Source: Lineus longissimus (Eukaryota; Nemertea; Pilidiophora; Heteronemertea; Lineidae). Taken from it: 64,000 nt of DNA. The stretch covers positions 1,490,501 to 1,554,500 of the forward strand of contig NC_088313.1 in NCBI RefSeq assembly GCF_910592395.1, read 5' to 3'. Positions 11,845 through 22,368 of the stretch are shown here, piece after piece; the first letter of the stretch is position 1; every line of letters starts with the position of its first letter. The translations under genes and the position numbers were made by a program. The notes under the pieces are model-generated. The model ran no database searches. It saw only the letters and a list, made by a program, of their open reading frames with translations, and was not told the DNA's origin.

Positions 11845-13950
11845 TCAAATCATCTGATAAAATAGCAACTTTGCTCCAATACCAATGATAAGCACCTTTT
11901 CCTTGATGTCTATTCGAATCCGATCAACATTTTCGTCCACAAAGATAGGCTCTCCAGTATTGACGATAGATATCTTGTCATCAATAAGTAAAATGACCAT
12001 GAGACGGTGGCGGCTCTCATGACTGTACCCGGACAATTTGTGCCTGAGCATACCAGCTGCAACAATAATTCCGTCAGCTCCACAACAAATGTCTCGGACC
12101 AGGAGGGCACGAGGTAGCTCTGGTATCTTTCCGGTTGGTGACAATGTATCACCAGAGAGCTTGAAAGCTTCGGATCCCGGGAAAGAGATGTAGACCATTT
12201 GGTTGAGCGAATCGTACGCTAGACGGCCATGATGGCTCTCTTTAAGGGAATGCAACACTTCGCCTTCGCAAGTGAGAACAAAAATATTAACGTCTGGGTG
12301 AAATCCGTCGAGAACGATAATCACTTCGCCAGTGCATGCGAGGGCGTGAGGCCTTGTAAATGCAACTTGGTATGCTATGTTTTCATACCGCTGGTAATTC
12401 CTAGCAAAGAGGTAAACCCGCAGATGAGGCTTACCCGTCCGAAGTAAGACCAAATCGCCACGGACGTTAGCGGTCAAATCCTTCGACAGTGTCACCCCTT
12501 GGGTGACCTCCTTAAAGTCTTTCACATCCATAGAAGGGAAATAGAAAATCTTGCTTTGGCTTATATCACTGGTGCCATCCAGGATTGCCAAACCTTCTGG
12601 CAGACAAACAACACTATAAATACAACTAGGACCGTTCGTGTCAAAATTCCATTCACGTATCAGTCGACTTTGAGACCTAGGAAAACCTGTAGGAAATGAC
12701 CAAGCATATGAATTTGTTTTTGTAATTCGTTCTGCAACCTCTGCCATGGCTGCTGACCTGGAATCATGTTCTGCTCTCGAGGACCCAGCATTATGAGTAA
12801 CATCCACTTCTGCATTCCCCGACAAGTGACAAACCTGTTCGTCTGGACTGACATTCAGTTCTGCACCCTCCGAAAATTGGCCAACCAGTTCGATCTTGTC
12901 AATCGAGCCTTGCAGATCTCCAAGTATCGACGCGATCGCCACCGTACCGCTTCTACAAGCAACGATTTGTTGGTGATGTTCAACCCCATGCCAATTTTGT
13001 TGCTTTAACTCCTTAAGCCTGTCCTTTGTCGTAGCAAGCCATTCAACTGCGGTTGATAGGGTTATCCTGGAAGGCTCGACCTCAAAGGAATCAAAATGAA
13101 CTTTGTCAATTTCTTTTATCTTTGCTTCCATGTTTTCTACGTGTGTTGCTTTCTCATTCTCCAGCTGATTCAGTCGAATCTTAAGTTTTTTAATCTCCTG
13201 TTTCACATCGTAGATATCACGTGCCAGTGGATTGATGGCGGCATTTGATTCGTCCATAATCTTCTTTTTTTTAGACTCGAATTTCCGTTTTGCTCCCGTC
13301 AGGTACAGGTCAACTTTTGTGATCCGGTCCGCTGTTGACTTGGTGGTGTTTAAAAGTTTGTCAGCCTGCTCTTTTAAAGATTTCACCTGATCAGTGACAA
13401 AAGTCTTGTACATGTGTGTGCCATGGTCTTCTTTTGAATGATCTGTTCTGAGACACTTCGCACATATCAATACGTCGCACTTGTAGCAGAAGTGCTTCAT
13501 CCGCCTCTTGTGCTTCATACAAAAATCATAGATGATGTGATCGCCAGTTTGTTTCGTCTCATCAAGATGGCTACTCCTACAATCTGGGCAGAGGTCGCAG
13601 TCGCATAAATCACAAACCGACTTTACTTCCAGCTCATGGCAGATACTGCACATCACAGCATTTTCTGATATGGGGCGTTCCGAATCTGATGCAGCAAGGA
13701 TCTCAACAAAACTCTTCGTCATGAGATCATCCTTCAGCCCATCCACACCACCATCGGGGAGCTTGCACTCTACGCGACACTGTGGACATGGAAACGATGA
13801 GCCGCCCTTCGACTTTGCAAGGTCGATTAAGCATTTCTTGCAGTAAACATGGTTGCATAACTCGAGGATCTTTGGTGCAGTGAAGATTTCACAGCAGATG
13901 GAGCACTCGACTTCTTTCTTGATCTTCAATAGATGACATGACGATGACAT
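11845..13950 (-). CDS. TRIM-family RING/B-box/coiled-coil protein with NHL-like C-terminus
   Basis: Encodes 701 residues, a probable RING-type E3 ubiquitin ligase. The C3HC4 RING spans about residues 16-62, with C16, C19, C32, H34, C37, C40, C55 and C58. A B-box1-like zinc domain lies at about 101-138 and a B-box2 at about 144-179 (CMKHKRRMKHFCYKCDVLIC). A Lys/Glu-rich coiled coil follows at about 190-310. The last 250 residues contain spaced beta-strand-like segments such as ALACTGEVIIVLDG and ADGIIVAAG, suggesting an NHL-type beta-propeller as in TRIM2/3/45/71-like proteins; I cannot confirm the blade count. I chose the ATG at 13950 over the one at 13980 because a good acceptor (tactttcag) ends at 13959, leaving eight bases of 5' UTR in this exon and implying an upstream non-coding exon. 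The coding sequence is intronless. Such TRIMs are often lineage-expanded in invertebrates. Confidence 0.9.
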   Translation of the reverse strand: MSSSCHLLKIKKEVECSICCEIFTAPKILELCNHVYCKKCLIDLAKSKGGSSFPCPQCRVECKLPDGGVDGLKDDLMTKSFVEILAASDSERPISENAVMCSICHELEVKSVCDLCDCDLCPDCRSSHLDETKQTGDHIIYDFCMKHKRRMKHFCYKCDVLICAKCLRTDHSKEDHGTHMYKTFVTDQVKSLKEQADKLLNTTKSTADRITKVDLYLTGAKRKFESKKKKIMDESNAAINPLARDIYDVKQEIKKLKIRLNQLENEKATHVENMEAKIKEIDKVHFDSFEVEPSRITLSTAVEWLATTKDRLKELKQQNWHGVEHHQQIVACRSGTVAIASILGDLQGSIDKIELVGQFSEGAELNVSPDEQVCHLSGNAEVDVTHNAGSSRAEHDSRSAAMAEVAERITKTNSYAWSFPTGFPRSQSRLIREWNFDTNGPSCIYSVVCLPEGLAILDGTSDISQSKIFYFPSMDVKDFKEVTQGVTLSKDLTANVRGDLVLLRTGKPHLRVYLFARNYQRYENIAYQVAFTRPHALACTGEVIIVLDGFHPDVNIFVLTCEGEVLHSLKESHHGRLAYDSLNQMVYISFPGSEAFKLSGDTLSPTGKIPELPRALLVRDICCGADGIIVAAGMLRHKLSGYSHESRHRLMVILLIDDKISIVNTGEPIFVDENVDRIRIDIKEKVLIIGIGAKLLFYQMI

Positions 13951-13958
13951 TTTGAATT

Positions 13959-15748
13959 CTGAAAGTAAAGATAGGCACATAACCTTGTTATAGGGGAAGG
14001 AATGAAACGGCCAGGGGCCATTGTGCTCACCGCATAGATATTTGATGGTTTGGAATTCATCCTAGTTAAGAAACATGCTACATGTATAGTATATAGGTCA
14101 AACCAAAGTCGGTATGACATGTGATGGATGCATTGTTGCTTGGAGTACTTACCATACAAAAATCATCGAAAACAAGTCACTAATAAGCGAGATATTCCAC
14201 TTTTTACCATTTTTAGTTTTTGCCTCCTGATGGCCAAGTCGAGAATCAGATCAGATCGAAATTCATTGTCAGAGGTCACCTGACCAGGGGGGGGGGGGTT
14301 TCAAGTTCATAGCTTTAGCGGTTAAGAAACGTGCCACTGTTTTTGAAACAGGATACAGACGACAACGGCGACGGACAAAGACAGACGACGACGGACGACG
14401 AAAGACGACGGACACTGCGCTGTTGCATAGACTCCCCTACGTTGAGCCAAAACGGGGAAGACAAGTATTTCAAGTTATCATCTAGAAATAGTACCTATCC
14501 GCAAATCCATGTCGAGTGCCATATATAGAACAGGAAATATTGGCTGTCGAATCTGCCTGTGTTTTCAAATTTGTTGTTGTCGTCTGCTAGCACTATGGTA
14601 CATGTACCATACACAGGCAAATATGCCCGACCCAAATTGTACGAAAATTTTGGCAACAGTATGGTGCAGACACTGTCCGAATCCCCCAACTGTATACGAC
14701 CATACGGCAGATTTATACTCACGTTTAGCGGGTTCTGCGTGCAATGCCTGGATTGATTAATGCAATCTCACCATTGGCAACGGTAGTGATACTGGCTTCG
14801 CAGCAAATGGCCAGCTATCCTCTCAATGGGAGATTGTTGCGATGATTGCAGCTGTATATAGTGATGTACGAAAGAATTTGCCAGATGTGCTTGCCTGAGT
14901 TCGTGGCCGAGAGTTCACCGTCATCCAAACGGTCATATCAACATGGTCTACGCCAGTTGCGATCTGCAATCACTGAAAAACCAACGATAAATGCCAGCGT
15001 GTCAAAACACTACGTCATTTCGTTGTTGACAAAGACCGACCTACTTTTTTATCGATCGAATTATGTCTGGACAGATGCTCGAGCAACACATGCCTTGGCA
15101 AATATCACGGACAAAAAATAAAAAAGTCGGGCCGGCATGATATTATGTTCTCAATAGGCCATTGCAACCATTAAAAGAAGGCGTCAGAAACAGGAATTTG
15201 TGCTTGTGCACGCCGTTTATACTGAGTGTCCCAAATGTGTCCCCCATGTTGGGACCATCCATAGTTCCTTCCGACACTTTTTTTTCGGTAAAACATTGTT
15301 ATTGTCCTTAGTGAGTGTAAGCCACTGTTATATATAATTCGGGGGGACACCCCCCCCCCCCCCCCCCCCCCATTTTGGCCTTGCGGCCAGGAAGATTATT
15401 CACCAGTCCTTCGCTCCAGTTTTTAAGAACAGTTCATATTTGTTCCAATCATGGCAAAATGATGCTACAAGCCAATACCAGGCCTTGAGATGAAATTCAC
15501 CTCTATTGATCTCTAATGGTTGGGATTTTAGCTTTTGTGCGGATCGATGCACGGCGACGCGTTGCGCGGAGACAAAAATCTACACCACAACGATAATAAA
15601 AGTGAAGTTGCATTGTAATAGCGGGGTGACGTGGACTCCGATCTCGGCGTCTACTCACGAGGCGGGAAAGGATGCCGTCGCCAAGCAAAAAACGGGAAAC
15701 GGGAAAGACTGGAGGAGAATACAGAGCTAGGGTGACGACATGTTATTT
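13959..15748. other. Intergenic with low-complexity tracts
   Basis: No supportable gene. The first part is probably the 5' intron of the TRIM gene. It holds a G12 run near 14287-14298, a GAC-rich degenerate triplet tract near 14350-14412 and a C run of 22 at 15350-15371. Short frames on both strands near 14500-15120 overlap and carry no motif. Confidence 0.55.
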
Positions 15749-16024
15749 ACGTTATACATGTTATACAATAATCCGATTGTGCATAAGGAATGACAGGGCT
15801 TTCTATTACCTAAAAGCTGCACTTGTTGAATGGTTTATCCCAATTCAATTCAGGTGCAGAACAATTATTGCACAAATTTACCCCCTTAAAGAGTTCTCTG
15901 GTTGTTAAAATCCTGTAATAGTTTCTTAAAAGTACTATACCTTTTTAAAAATTGAGATCCCGAATCAACTTAGTCACATGCTCCTGCAAAAAGCCAGATT
16001 TTTGCCGCGAACCAATGAAGTTAA

Positions 16025-16440
16025 GGAAAACTAAGCGCAGATGAGTGTGATTGTGTATGGGTGTGTCCCGAATTAGGGATTGAAAGCCCTGCGGCAGACT
16101 GTAGTTGCGTGAATATGAATTTGAGTCTTATACTTTTGTGTTGTCTGGGATTCGTGCTCATGATAATATATTGGCCTAATACATCAACTGGTTCGACACT
16201 CGGACGAAACAGCACTGTTTCATATGTGTGTCCTTGGGCTAGGCACTCAACCCTACTTGCGTCTCTCCACCCAGGAGTAAATGGGTACCAGGCTTGCCTG
16301 GGAAGTTGACCTGCCATAGACCAGGGTCCTATCCAGGGGGAGTATTACTCCTGGTGGGTTAATGCTCCAGAAGCCTGGTAAAGCTCCGGCTGGATGGGCT
16401 GTTCTCGGCTCGGGCAAGAGCCCGGCTGACTTTAACTTAA
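16025..16440. repeat. SINE-like dispersed repeat block, unit 1 copy
   Basis: Contains phrases typical of animal SINE bodies: tgtccttgggctaggcactc, cacccaggagtaaatgggta and cctggtaaagctccggctgg. The matching block in unit 2 is 21945-22340, so it predates the duplication. No tRNA-like head is clear, so the class is uncertain. The overlapping open frames are not genes. Confidence 0.5.
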
Positions 16441-16468
16441 CTTGTACATCTGCAGCAGTTGCCGCAAT

Positions 16469-16835
16469 AGCATTCCGCGAAGTTACTATTTATAGCTCAC
16501 AAGGTCATTTGAATAAGATATTGATGACGTTTTAGTCACGTGACAGTCGGACATCGACACTTATTTCTACGCATTTGAGCTTATTTCAAATTCAATTATC
16601 TTTGACCCTGCATTGTTTTTAGCATGAATGATACCATAGAGTCAGAGAGAGTAATATTCAGAACAATTATGTAGTATTTCTAACACTCGGACATGTGCCA
16701 GATTGAATTTAACTGCCCGAGTTAGAAAGCCTGAATATCCATCACGAAACCGCATGTTTGTCTCGCATTGCCTGTAATTCAGCGATGGGGAAATAGAGGG
16801 CAGTAGCTGCAGTGACGTCATTATCGCGGAATGCT
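16469..16835 (-). mobile_element. MITE family A, copy 1, abutting the GPCR1 stop codon
   Basis: A 367-bp element with terminal inverted repeats (AGCATTCCGCGAAG at the left, an imperfect match at the right) flanked by AT on both sides. Unit 2 has the empty site: gccacaatttaagtc where this copy reads gccgcaat...atttaagtc, which fixes the 2-bp AT target duplication. The duplicated AT directly touches the TAA stop codon of GPCR1. Other copies are at 49112-49476 and 60781-61145. No coding capacity, so it is non-autonomous. An AT target would fit ISL2EU-type elements, but that assignment is only a guess. Confidence 0.93.
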
Positions 16836-16837
16836 AT

Positions 16838-17842
16838 TTAAGTCACGGTATCCAATGTACTGTTATGTGCAAGATTCGATGAATCCACGCCGGGAGCGAC
16901 AGATCTGTTCGGTAGATGAAGCAGCTTTTTGAACGCCTGTCTCATCCTCGAGTTCTTCCATGCGTAGATGATCGGGTTCAGTATGCTGTTGAAACAAGCT
17001 AAGGTGTACGTCACGATTAGCACCGTGCGATTAGTCAGCCGAATGTCTGCGTACATAATTGTCAGAACCACAGTGACAGGGAGCCAACAAGTCAAAAATC
17101 CACCCACTACCAGCAAAAACATTTTTACCGCCCTGTAGTCTGACTTCGAGTTTTGTGCTTGGTCTGGAGCCTGTGTTTCTTCTCGACTCCTATTTTGCTG
17201 CCGATGTGCTATCACATACAGTTGAGTGTATAGGACGACTTGGAGGATGGACATCACGCAGAGATAACCGATAACGAAAAGCTTATATCCTGGATGGTGG
17301 AACTCCTCGTAGGTGCATGTATTAATCTTCCAATTTTTTCTGCCTGCGAATTGGCAGAGGCCCATTGATATCGAGATCCCCCAAATTGCGATTAGAATGA
17401 CGGTGACTTTTCGCGTGGTCATTTCTTGGTTGTAATGTAATGGGCGGTTGATCGCGAGTGAGCGATCGATGGCAATAAACGTCATGTTTAAGAGCGTGCA
17501 GTACACGGAGATGATGACCGTCAACTGAACGATTGAACACATAACTATGTCTGATGAATCGAACGAAAAAATAATATTGGAGGTGGTGAGTATAAGTATC
17601 GACAGTCCCACCAAAGTATCGGCGACAGCTAAACTGCACATGATCAAAAACATGTTTGTCCGAAGCGAGCGGAATTTCGCAACGGCTGCAATCACCAGCA
17701 GATTCCCGAATAGAATCATTGCAGCTCCGGCCAAGTTGACGACAGAGATAGCGGTCTGCAATGCCAAGACCCCTTTGATGTCATTGAAGTTCGTTTCGGG
17801 GGAAGCTGTGGTCAGGATTTGAATACTCGTTGTATTTGCCAT
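16838..17842 (-). CDS. Class A (rhodopsin-family) GPCR, tandem copy 1
   Basis: A 334-residue seven-transmembrane receptor in one exon. Hallmarks: GN in TM1 (N47), LAVAD in TM2 (D75), C102 with C176 for the extracellular disulfide, DRS at 126-128 replacing DRY, W154 in TM4, CWLP at 252-255 and NPIIY at 289-293. The N-terminus has an N-glycosylation site (NTT) and no signal peptide. Position 3.32 is Val and TM5 has no proline at 5.50, so an aminergic receptor is unlikely; the sequence leans toward the adenosine/melanocortin-like branch, ligand unknown. An acceptor-like site (atgtttcag) at 18005 suggests a spliced 5' UTR. It is 95% identical to the copy at 22369-23373, with all 15 differences after residue 189. 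MITE A sits immediately after its stop codon. Confidence 0.93.
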   Translation of the reverse strand: MANTTSIQILTTASPETNFNDIKGVLALQTAISVVNLAGAAMILFGNLLVIAAVAKFRSLRTNMFLIMCSLAVADTLVGLSILILTTSNIIFSFDSSDIVMCSIVQLTVIISVYCTLLNMTFIAIDRSLAINRPLHYNQEMTTRKVTVILIAIWGISISMGLCQFAGRKNWKINTCTYEEFHHPGYKLFVIGYLCVMSILQVVLYTQLYVIAHRQQNRSREETQAPDQAQNSKSDYRAVKMFLLVVGGFLTCWLPVTVVLTIMYADIRLTNRTVLIVTYTLACFNSILNPIIYAWKNSRMRQAFKKLLHLPNRSVAPGVDSSNLAHNSTLDTVT

Positions 17843-17938
17843 AGTTCTTGGACAGTCGGCTCCTTGAATTTTGAACGCGGTTTAACACTACATCCAGTAC
17901 AAAAGTTACTCTTCTTCACATGTTATTGTGATAGATAT

Positions 17939-17986
17939 TCAAGGTTCTGTTGAGCCACCTATCTTCATTGCCTCCTCAATGTCCAT
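17939..17986 (-). promoter_or_regulatory. Short upstream ORF in predicted 5' UTR of GPCR copy 1
   Basis: A 15-codon ORF (MDIEEAMKIGGSTEP) begins 18 bases after the predicted splice acceptor and ends 96 bases before the receptor ATG. The other copy keeps it with one residue changed. A uORF there could dampen translation, but this is inference from position only. Confidence 0.4.
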
Positions 17987-18726
17987 GTTTTTGAGTACTC
18001 CGACCTGAAACATAGAAAAAGCATCACTAATAGCTAGGAGTCTCTTCTGAGTATTTTCACAGTTCAGTATACATTCAGGGTGATCCACAAAAACTGTTAT
18101 TCTGCAAGGAATTTTTTTGCAAACGGTGGGGGAGTGTTATACATCTTGGCTGTCAGATGCATTTTTTAAGTCCACTTTTTCCTCATATCTTTTGATAGTA
18201 ACAGAATTTCAGAATGTCCATTTTACTCCTTGACTTTAAGGGCATGTATGCATGGAAGAATGGACCAGGAATATCTCTGTGTCCACTTGCACACCACTCG
18301 GGTGCTTGCATATGCCCAGGAGACTGCGCCGATGCCATGAAACAAGTTGAAATGTACGGTGGCTGGGAAAGCCAATGAAATTATTTTTTTTAACTCGGGC
18401 ACCCGACATCTCGGGCGCCCGACTTAGTATCTCGATCGCCCTACTTATAGTAACTCCGGCGCGCCCCGACTAGAAGCGGGCTTGGCTTGAAGTGCGATAT
18501 TTATATGATAATTGCTATGATATCAGGGGTAATTAGGTTACAAAATACGTAAATATGTTCACAAATAAAAGTTACTGTGAAAACCGCAAAACACCTTTGT
18601 CATGTTGTATATTATTGCGATAATAAGGCTTCGAGAAGGTGTCTATAGGTGGGAACAGCTTCGTTATAATGCCCTTAACGCTGAGGTCCTTCACTGTCAA
18701 AAGGGTGGCTATAGTTTCTTACAGAC

Positions 18727-19176
18727 GAGACAAGACCACCATTGATTTTTTAAGCCTTTTAGCAGTTAAATTGTCAATGTTTGACCGCGACGCATCAAAT
18801 ACTGCGTGGGGTTGTGAATCTGAAATTTTGATATGATATTCCGGACAGTCGGGCAGGTAAATGGTGAAAAATAAACTGGTAGTTGACCACGGAAAATTTT
18901 TGATAATCGACAAATTAGACAGACATTGATATTTCCACTCTTTTCAGCCAACTGGCAGAAAAATCTCAAAACACGCCCCCTATTACCAAATTAGCAAAAT
19001 TCCAAATTAATTTTTTCATCAAATAATTTCTTTATATCTGTAGACTTGCCACAACAAATATTTTTTCAATACCTCTCCAAATATGTACTCGAGAGTTAAA
19101 AACATGCACTCGTCTAATTGATAGGCCTCGACCCCCCCCCCCCCAACTTATGAATATTCATTAGTGGTCTTGTCTC
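18727..19176. mobile_element. DNA transposon-like insertion, GAGACAAGACCAC inverted ends
   Basis: A 450-bp insertion bounded by a perfect 13-bp inverted repeat, GAGACAAGACCAC at the left and GTGGTCTTGTCTC at the right, flanked by AGAC on each side (18723-18726 and 19177-19180). In unit 2 (inverted, near 25393-25403) the uninterrupted site cagacatcttttaat is present, confirming a 4-bp target duplication. No transposase is encoded. I saw no second copy in the window. Confidence 0.92.
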
Positions 19177-20629
19177 AGACATCCTTTAATACTATGATTA
19201 CACATACGAAACCAGTTATTACAGTGAACAATACAAAACTCCATAATGAACAAGGGTGTAATCAATTGATGCATAATGACATTCTAAAAAATCTTAAGTT
19301 CCCAATTTCCTTTGGGAGATAAGATATGGCATTAAGTAATAATTAGAAGTAGGTACATTGCATGTCTAAGCTTAATAAAGTCCAAGGCCAGACTAAATAA
19401 CTCCTGTTTTTATGAGATTAATCAGCAGTGCAAGTCGCTGAAATAAGGGCAATAAATCCAGAGGATACTATCATGTCATCATATCATATCACCACTATAA
19501 TGGACGCAATGTAACTTGTGATGTAACTCCTCAGTCAGTTTAGATCCGATAACTACAAAACTTCTCCCGAGAGTCGAGATTCATACAGGGCCTATCCCGA
19601 GGGATTTAAATATCTGGATTCTGTAGCAATTATGGAGAAATTGCTTTTTTTGTTGCTTCCACATAAGCCGGGCATGGTCATCATCATAGGTAGACTTTTC
19701 ACCGAGTAATGAGTAATAAAAAAGGCCAATCTTGTTAAAAAGAAGTAATTCTATAACCGTACATATAATGGGCAGTAAAAGGAAGAAATTATTGAGTCGA
19801 AAAGATAATAGGCTTGCACTGAAATTCTGCAAAATAAATTATTATATTGATGAATTGATTTTTCGCATTAGGTAAAATGATAATATTACCTTTGAATATT
19901 TGAAATCCCTTGCGAAGAATATTCCCTTATTTCCGTCTTTTCAAGGATTGTCCACATTGTCCAATTGAGTTTCCCCGGCAGACGTCTTTGAAGTGTTGTT
20001 GTATCGCTCCCGTCTTTCAATTAGTGAGACTGGACATGCATGGCTGATATCACTGGTCAAGTGAAGATGGATGGTCTCAGTGAGTAGTGATCAGTAGATC
20101 TCGCGGTGGAGGGAGTTCCGAAGGATGTGTCAGTGCTTGATGGCAGTTACCTTGAGACATGTAACCGACAGCTCTGCCAATTTTCTCTGATCTGATCATT
20201 TTGCCACAGACTCATCCACTCTCACGAGATTCTATGGCACCAGAGTATTACTTTAAAGAGAGGTCACAATTTTCCTACAGATTTAAACAGGCTCGAACGA
20301 TCAAGACGAAGAATTCACTGCCTCTGTTCCTCGTCTAACGTCCGATCCAACTGCACAGACGTATTTATTGCGGCACTGCCACTCCCATGATACCCCTGCA
20401 AGCTCAGGGTGTCATTGCATAAAAGGTGATTAGGGTCAATGGAAGGTAACTTAAAGGGTATGTGATCGTATGACAGATCCCCCCTGAGATGGCTCATACA
20501 CCGACTGCAGAGGTAGTCATATGAATATAGCGTACTCACATGCAGACTCACGTGATGAACAACTCAATGTGTGGAGCTACAGGGCATTTTGTGCGGATGT
20601 AATGTGAACATCCTTACACAATACACATT

Positions 20630-21061
20630 GTAATAATAATAATAATAATAGCTTTATTCACATAAACTAATAGTTTATAGTGATTACAGAGAAAATTTCA
20701 ACACAAAAAATACAAGAAATTACAAGATGACAGACGGTATAAAGACAGCTGGGGGTAGAGGAAGGTTGACAAGAAAATGGTGAAATACGAACGATCAAGT
20801 AAAGAAAGACAGAACTAGCAGTGCATGTTGCATGCAACACGGATACGTTCTGCCTCCTTTACGTATTTGACAAGATTAGAGGTTTGACTTTTGCTGGAGC
20901 AATTTCAAAGACATGACAATTTATACATTGGATGTGCTGCATAGAAGGGTTTAATAAAGCGTTGCCGCGGTACATTGTATTTTGGACATTGTAGGAAAAA
21001 ATGATATTCATCTTCAATGATATCATTACAAAATTCACAAAAACAGTTTTCTCTGGGTACC
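20630..21061 (-). mobile_element. 5'-truncated LINE 3' end with degenerate ORF2 tail
   Basis: Inserted on the minus strand, flanked by a perfect 18-bp target-site duplication (20612-20629 and 21062-21079, beginning CCTTACACAATACAC). Read on the minus strand it encodes the end of a LINE ORF2: a zinc-knuckle-like segment CFCEFCNDIIEDEYHFFLQC, then PRQRF, an in-frame TGA, then VKYVKEAERIRVAC. A 3' UTR and a (TTA)n tail follow. Unit 2 lacks it. It is a dead retrocopy; CR1/L2-like is plausible but unproven. Confidence 0.92.
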
Positions 21062-21288
21062 CCTTACACAATACACATTATACATAATTATCGGCGACTT
21101 CTTGAACCTTTGAGATATCAACCGGTTAATTGCTGTAACTTTATCGGACCCGCCCGATGGCTCCAGCCAGACCTCCCTCCGGTGATTGCCTAATGCCTCG
21201 AGAGACCAAAAGGAATCAGTAACTTTTGTATAATAGAATCTCTGGTAAGCATTTCCTTTGCAGTGATGGATTTGAGGACTGTATATTT

Positions 21289-21509
21289 GTGACCCGCTCT
21301 ACCAAAACTAGGCGCTTGTCGCATCTGAACTTGACAGGTTGATACGGACTTGTTGTTCATTTCCCTATTGTAGACCTTTGGTGAAATGTAACCAGATCAG
21401 TTTGTAATAGATTTCACAAAAGGTCTACAATAGGGAAATGAACAACAAGTCCGTATCAACCTGTCAAGTTCAGATGCGACAAGCGCCTAGTTTTGGTAGA
21501 GCGAGTCAC
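21289..21509. mobile_element. Palindromic foldback MITE, family F1, copy 1
   Basis: Almost the whole 221 bp is one long inverted repeat: arms of about 90 bp running from GTGACCCGCTCTACC through gatacggacttgttgttcat, around a short loop. It is flanked by ATTT on both sides. Unit 2 has the empty site gtatattttagtgg at 26984-26997, which proves the 4-bp duplication. Near-identical copies lie at 29957-30177 and 44542-44762. Non-coding. Confidence 0.95.
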
Positions 21510-21944
21510 ATTTTAGTGGAAACATTGAGAGAATGTCAAGACATCTGCACTGTATAAATTCTTTAATGAAGAACACCTTCAAAATTCACAACAATACACA
21601 GATCGAAACTGCCCTGATCCTTTTGTATTTCTATATACAAACAAGACAAATCCAATTCTCAACTATTCACGTTATACATGTTATATAATAATCCGATTGT
21701 GCATAAGGAATGACAGGGCTTTCTATTACCTAAAAGCTGCACTTGTTGAATGGTTTATCCCAATTCAATTCAGGTGCAGAACAATTATTGCAGAAATTTA
21801 CCCCCTTAAAGAGTTCTCTGGTTGTTAAAATCCTGTAATAGTTTCTTAAAAGTACTATACCTTTTTAAAAATTGAGATCCCGAATCAACTTAGTCACATG
21901 CTCCTGCAAAAAGCCAGATTTTTGCCGCGAACCAATGAAGTTAT

Positions 21945-22340
21945 GGAAAACTAAGCGCAGATGAGTTTGATTGTGTCTGTGTGTGTCTCAAATTAGGGAT
22001 TGAAAGCCCTGCGGCAGACTGTAGTTGCGTGAATATAAATTTAAGTCTTATACTTTTGTGTTGTCTGAGATTCGTGCTCATGATAATAATATATTGGCCT
22101 AATACATCAACTGGTTCGACACTCGGACGAAACAGCACTGTTTCATATGTGTGTCCTTGGGCAAAGCACTCAACCCTACTTGCGTCTCTCCACCCAGGAG
22201 TAAATGGGTACCAGGCTTGCCTGGGAAGTTGACCTGCCATAGACCAGGGTCCTATCCAGGGGGAGTATTACTCCTGGTGGTTTAATGCTCAAGAACCCTG
22301 GTAAAACTTCGGCCGGATGAGCTCGGGCCGCAGTAGTTGA
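21945..22340. repeat. SINE-like dispersed repeat block, unit 2 copy
   Basis: Homologue of 16025-16440 with small substitutions and a 3-bp insertion. It ends shortly before the GPCR2 3' flank, where the MITE A empty site lies. Confidence 0.5.
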
Positions 22341-22368
22341 CTTGTACATCTGCAGCAGTTGCCACAAT

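Larger units (their letters stand above)
15749..21659. repeat. Tandem segmental duplication, unit 1
   Basis: This 5.9-kb block is repeated directly at 21669-27137, separated by nine bases. Both start at gttatacatgttata and end near gacaaatccaattct. Each contains the same SINE-like block, the same GPCR gene and the same flanks. Unit 1 alone carries four insertions absent from unit 2: at 16469-16835, 18727-19176, 20630-21061 and 21289-21509. Homologous flanks are almost identical in sequence. Confidence 0.92.

Noticed and set aside
16021-16317. Protein-coding genes on both strands (also 21941-22240)
   Set aside because: Both frames lie in a SINE-like repeat block and have no domain.
17322-17822. 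Additional ORFs antisense or frame-shifted to GPCR copy 1 (and 22853-23353 for copy 2)
   Set aside because: Shadows of the receptor frame; the same shadows occur in both copies because the DNA is nearly identical.
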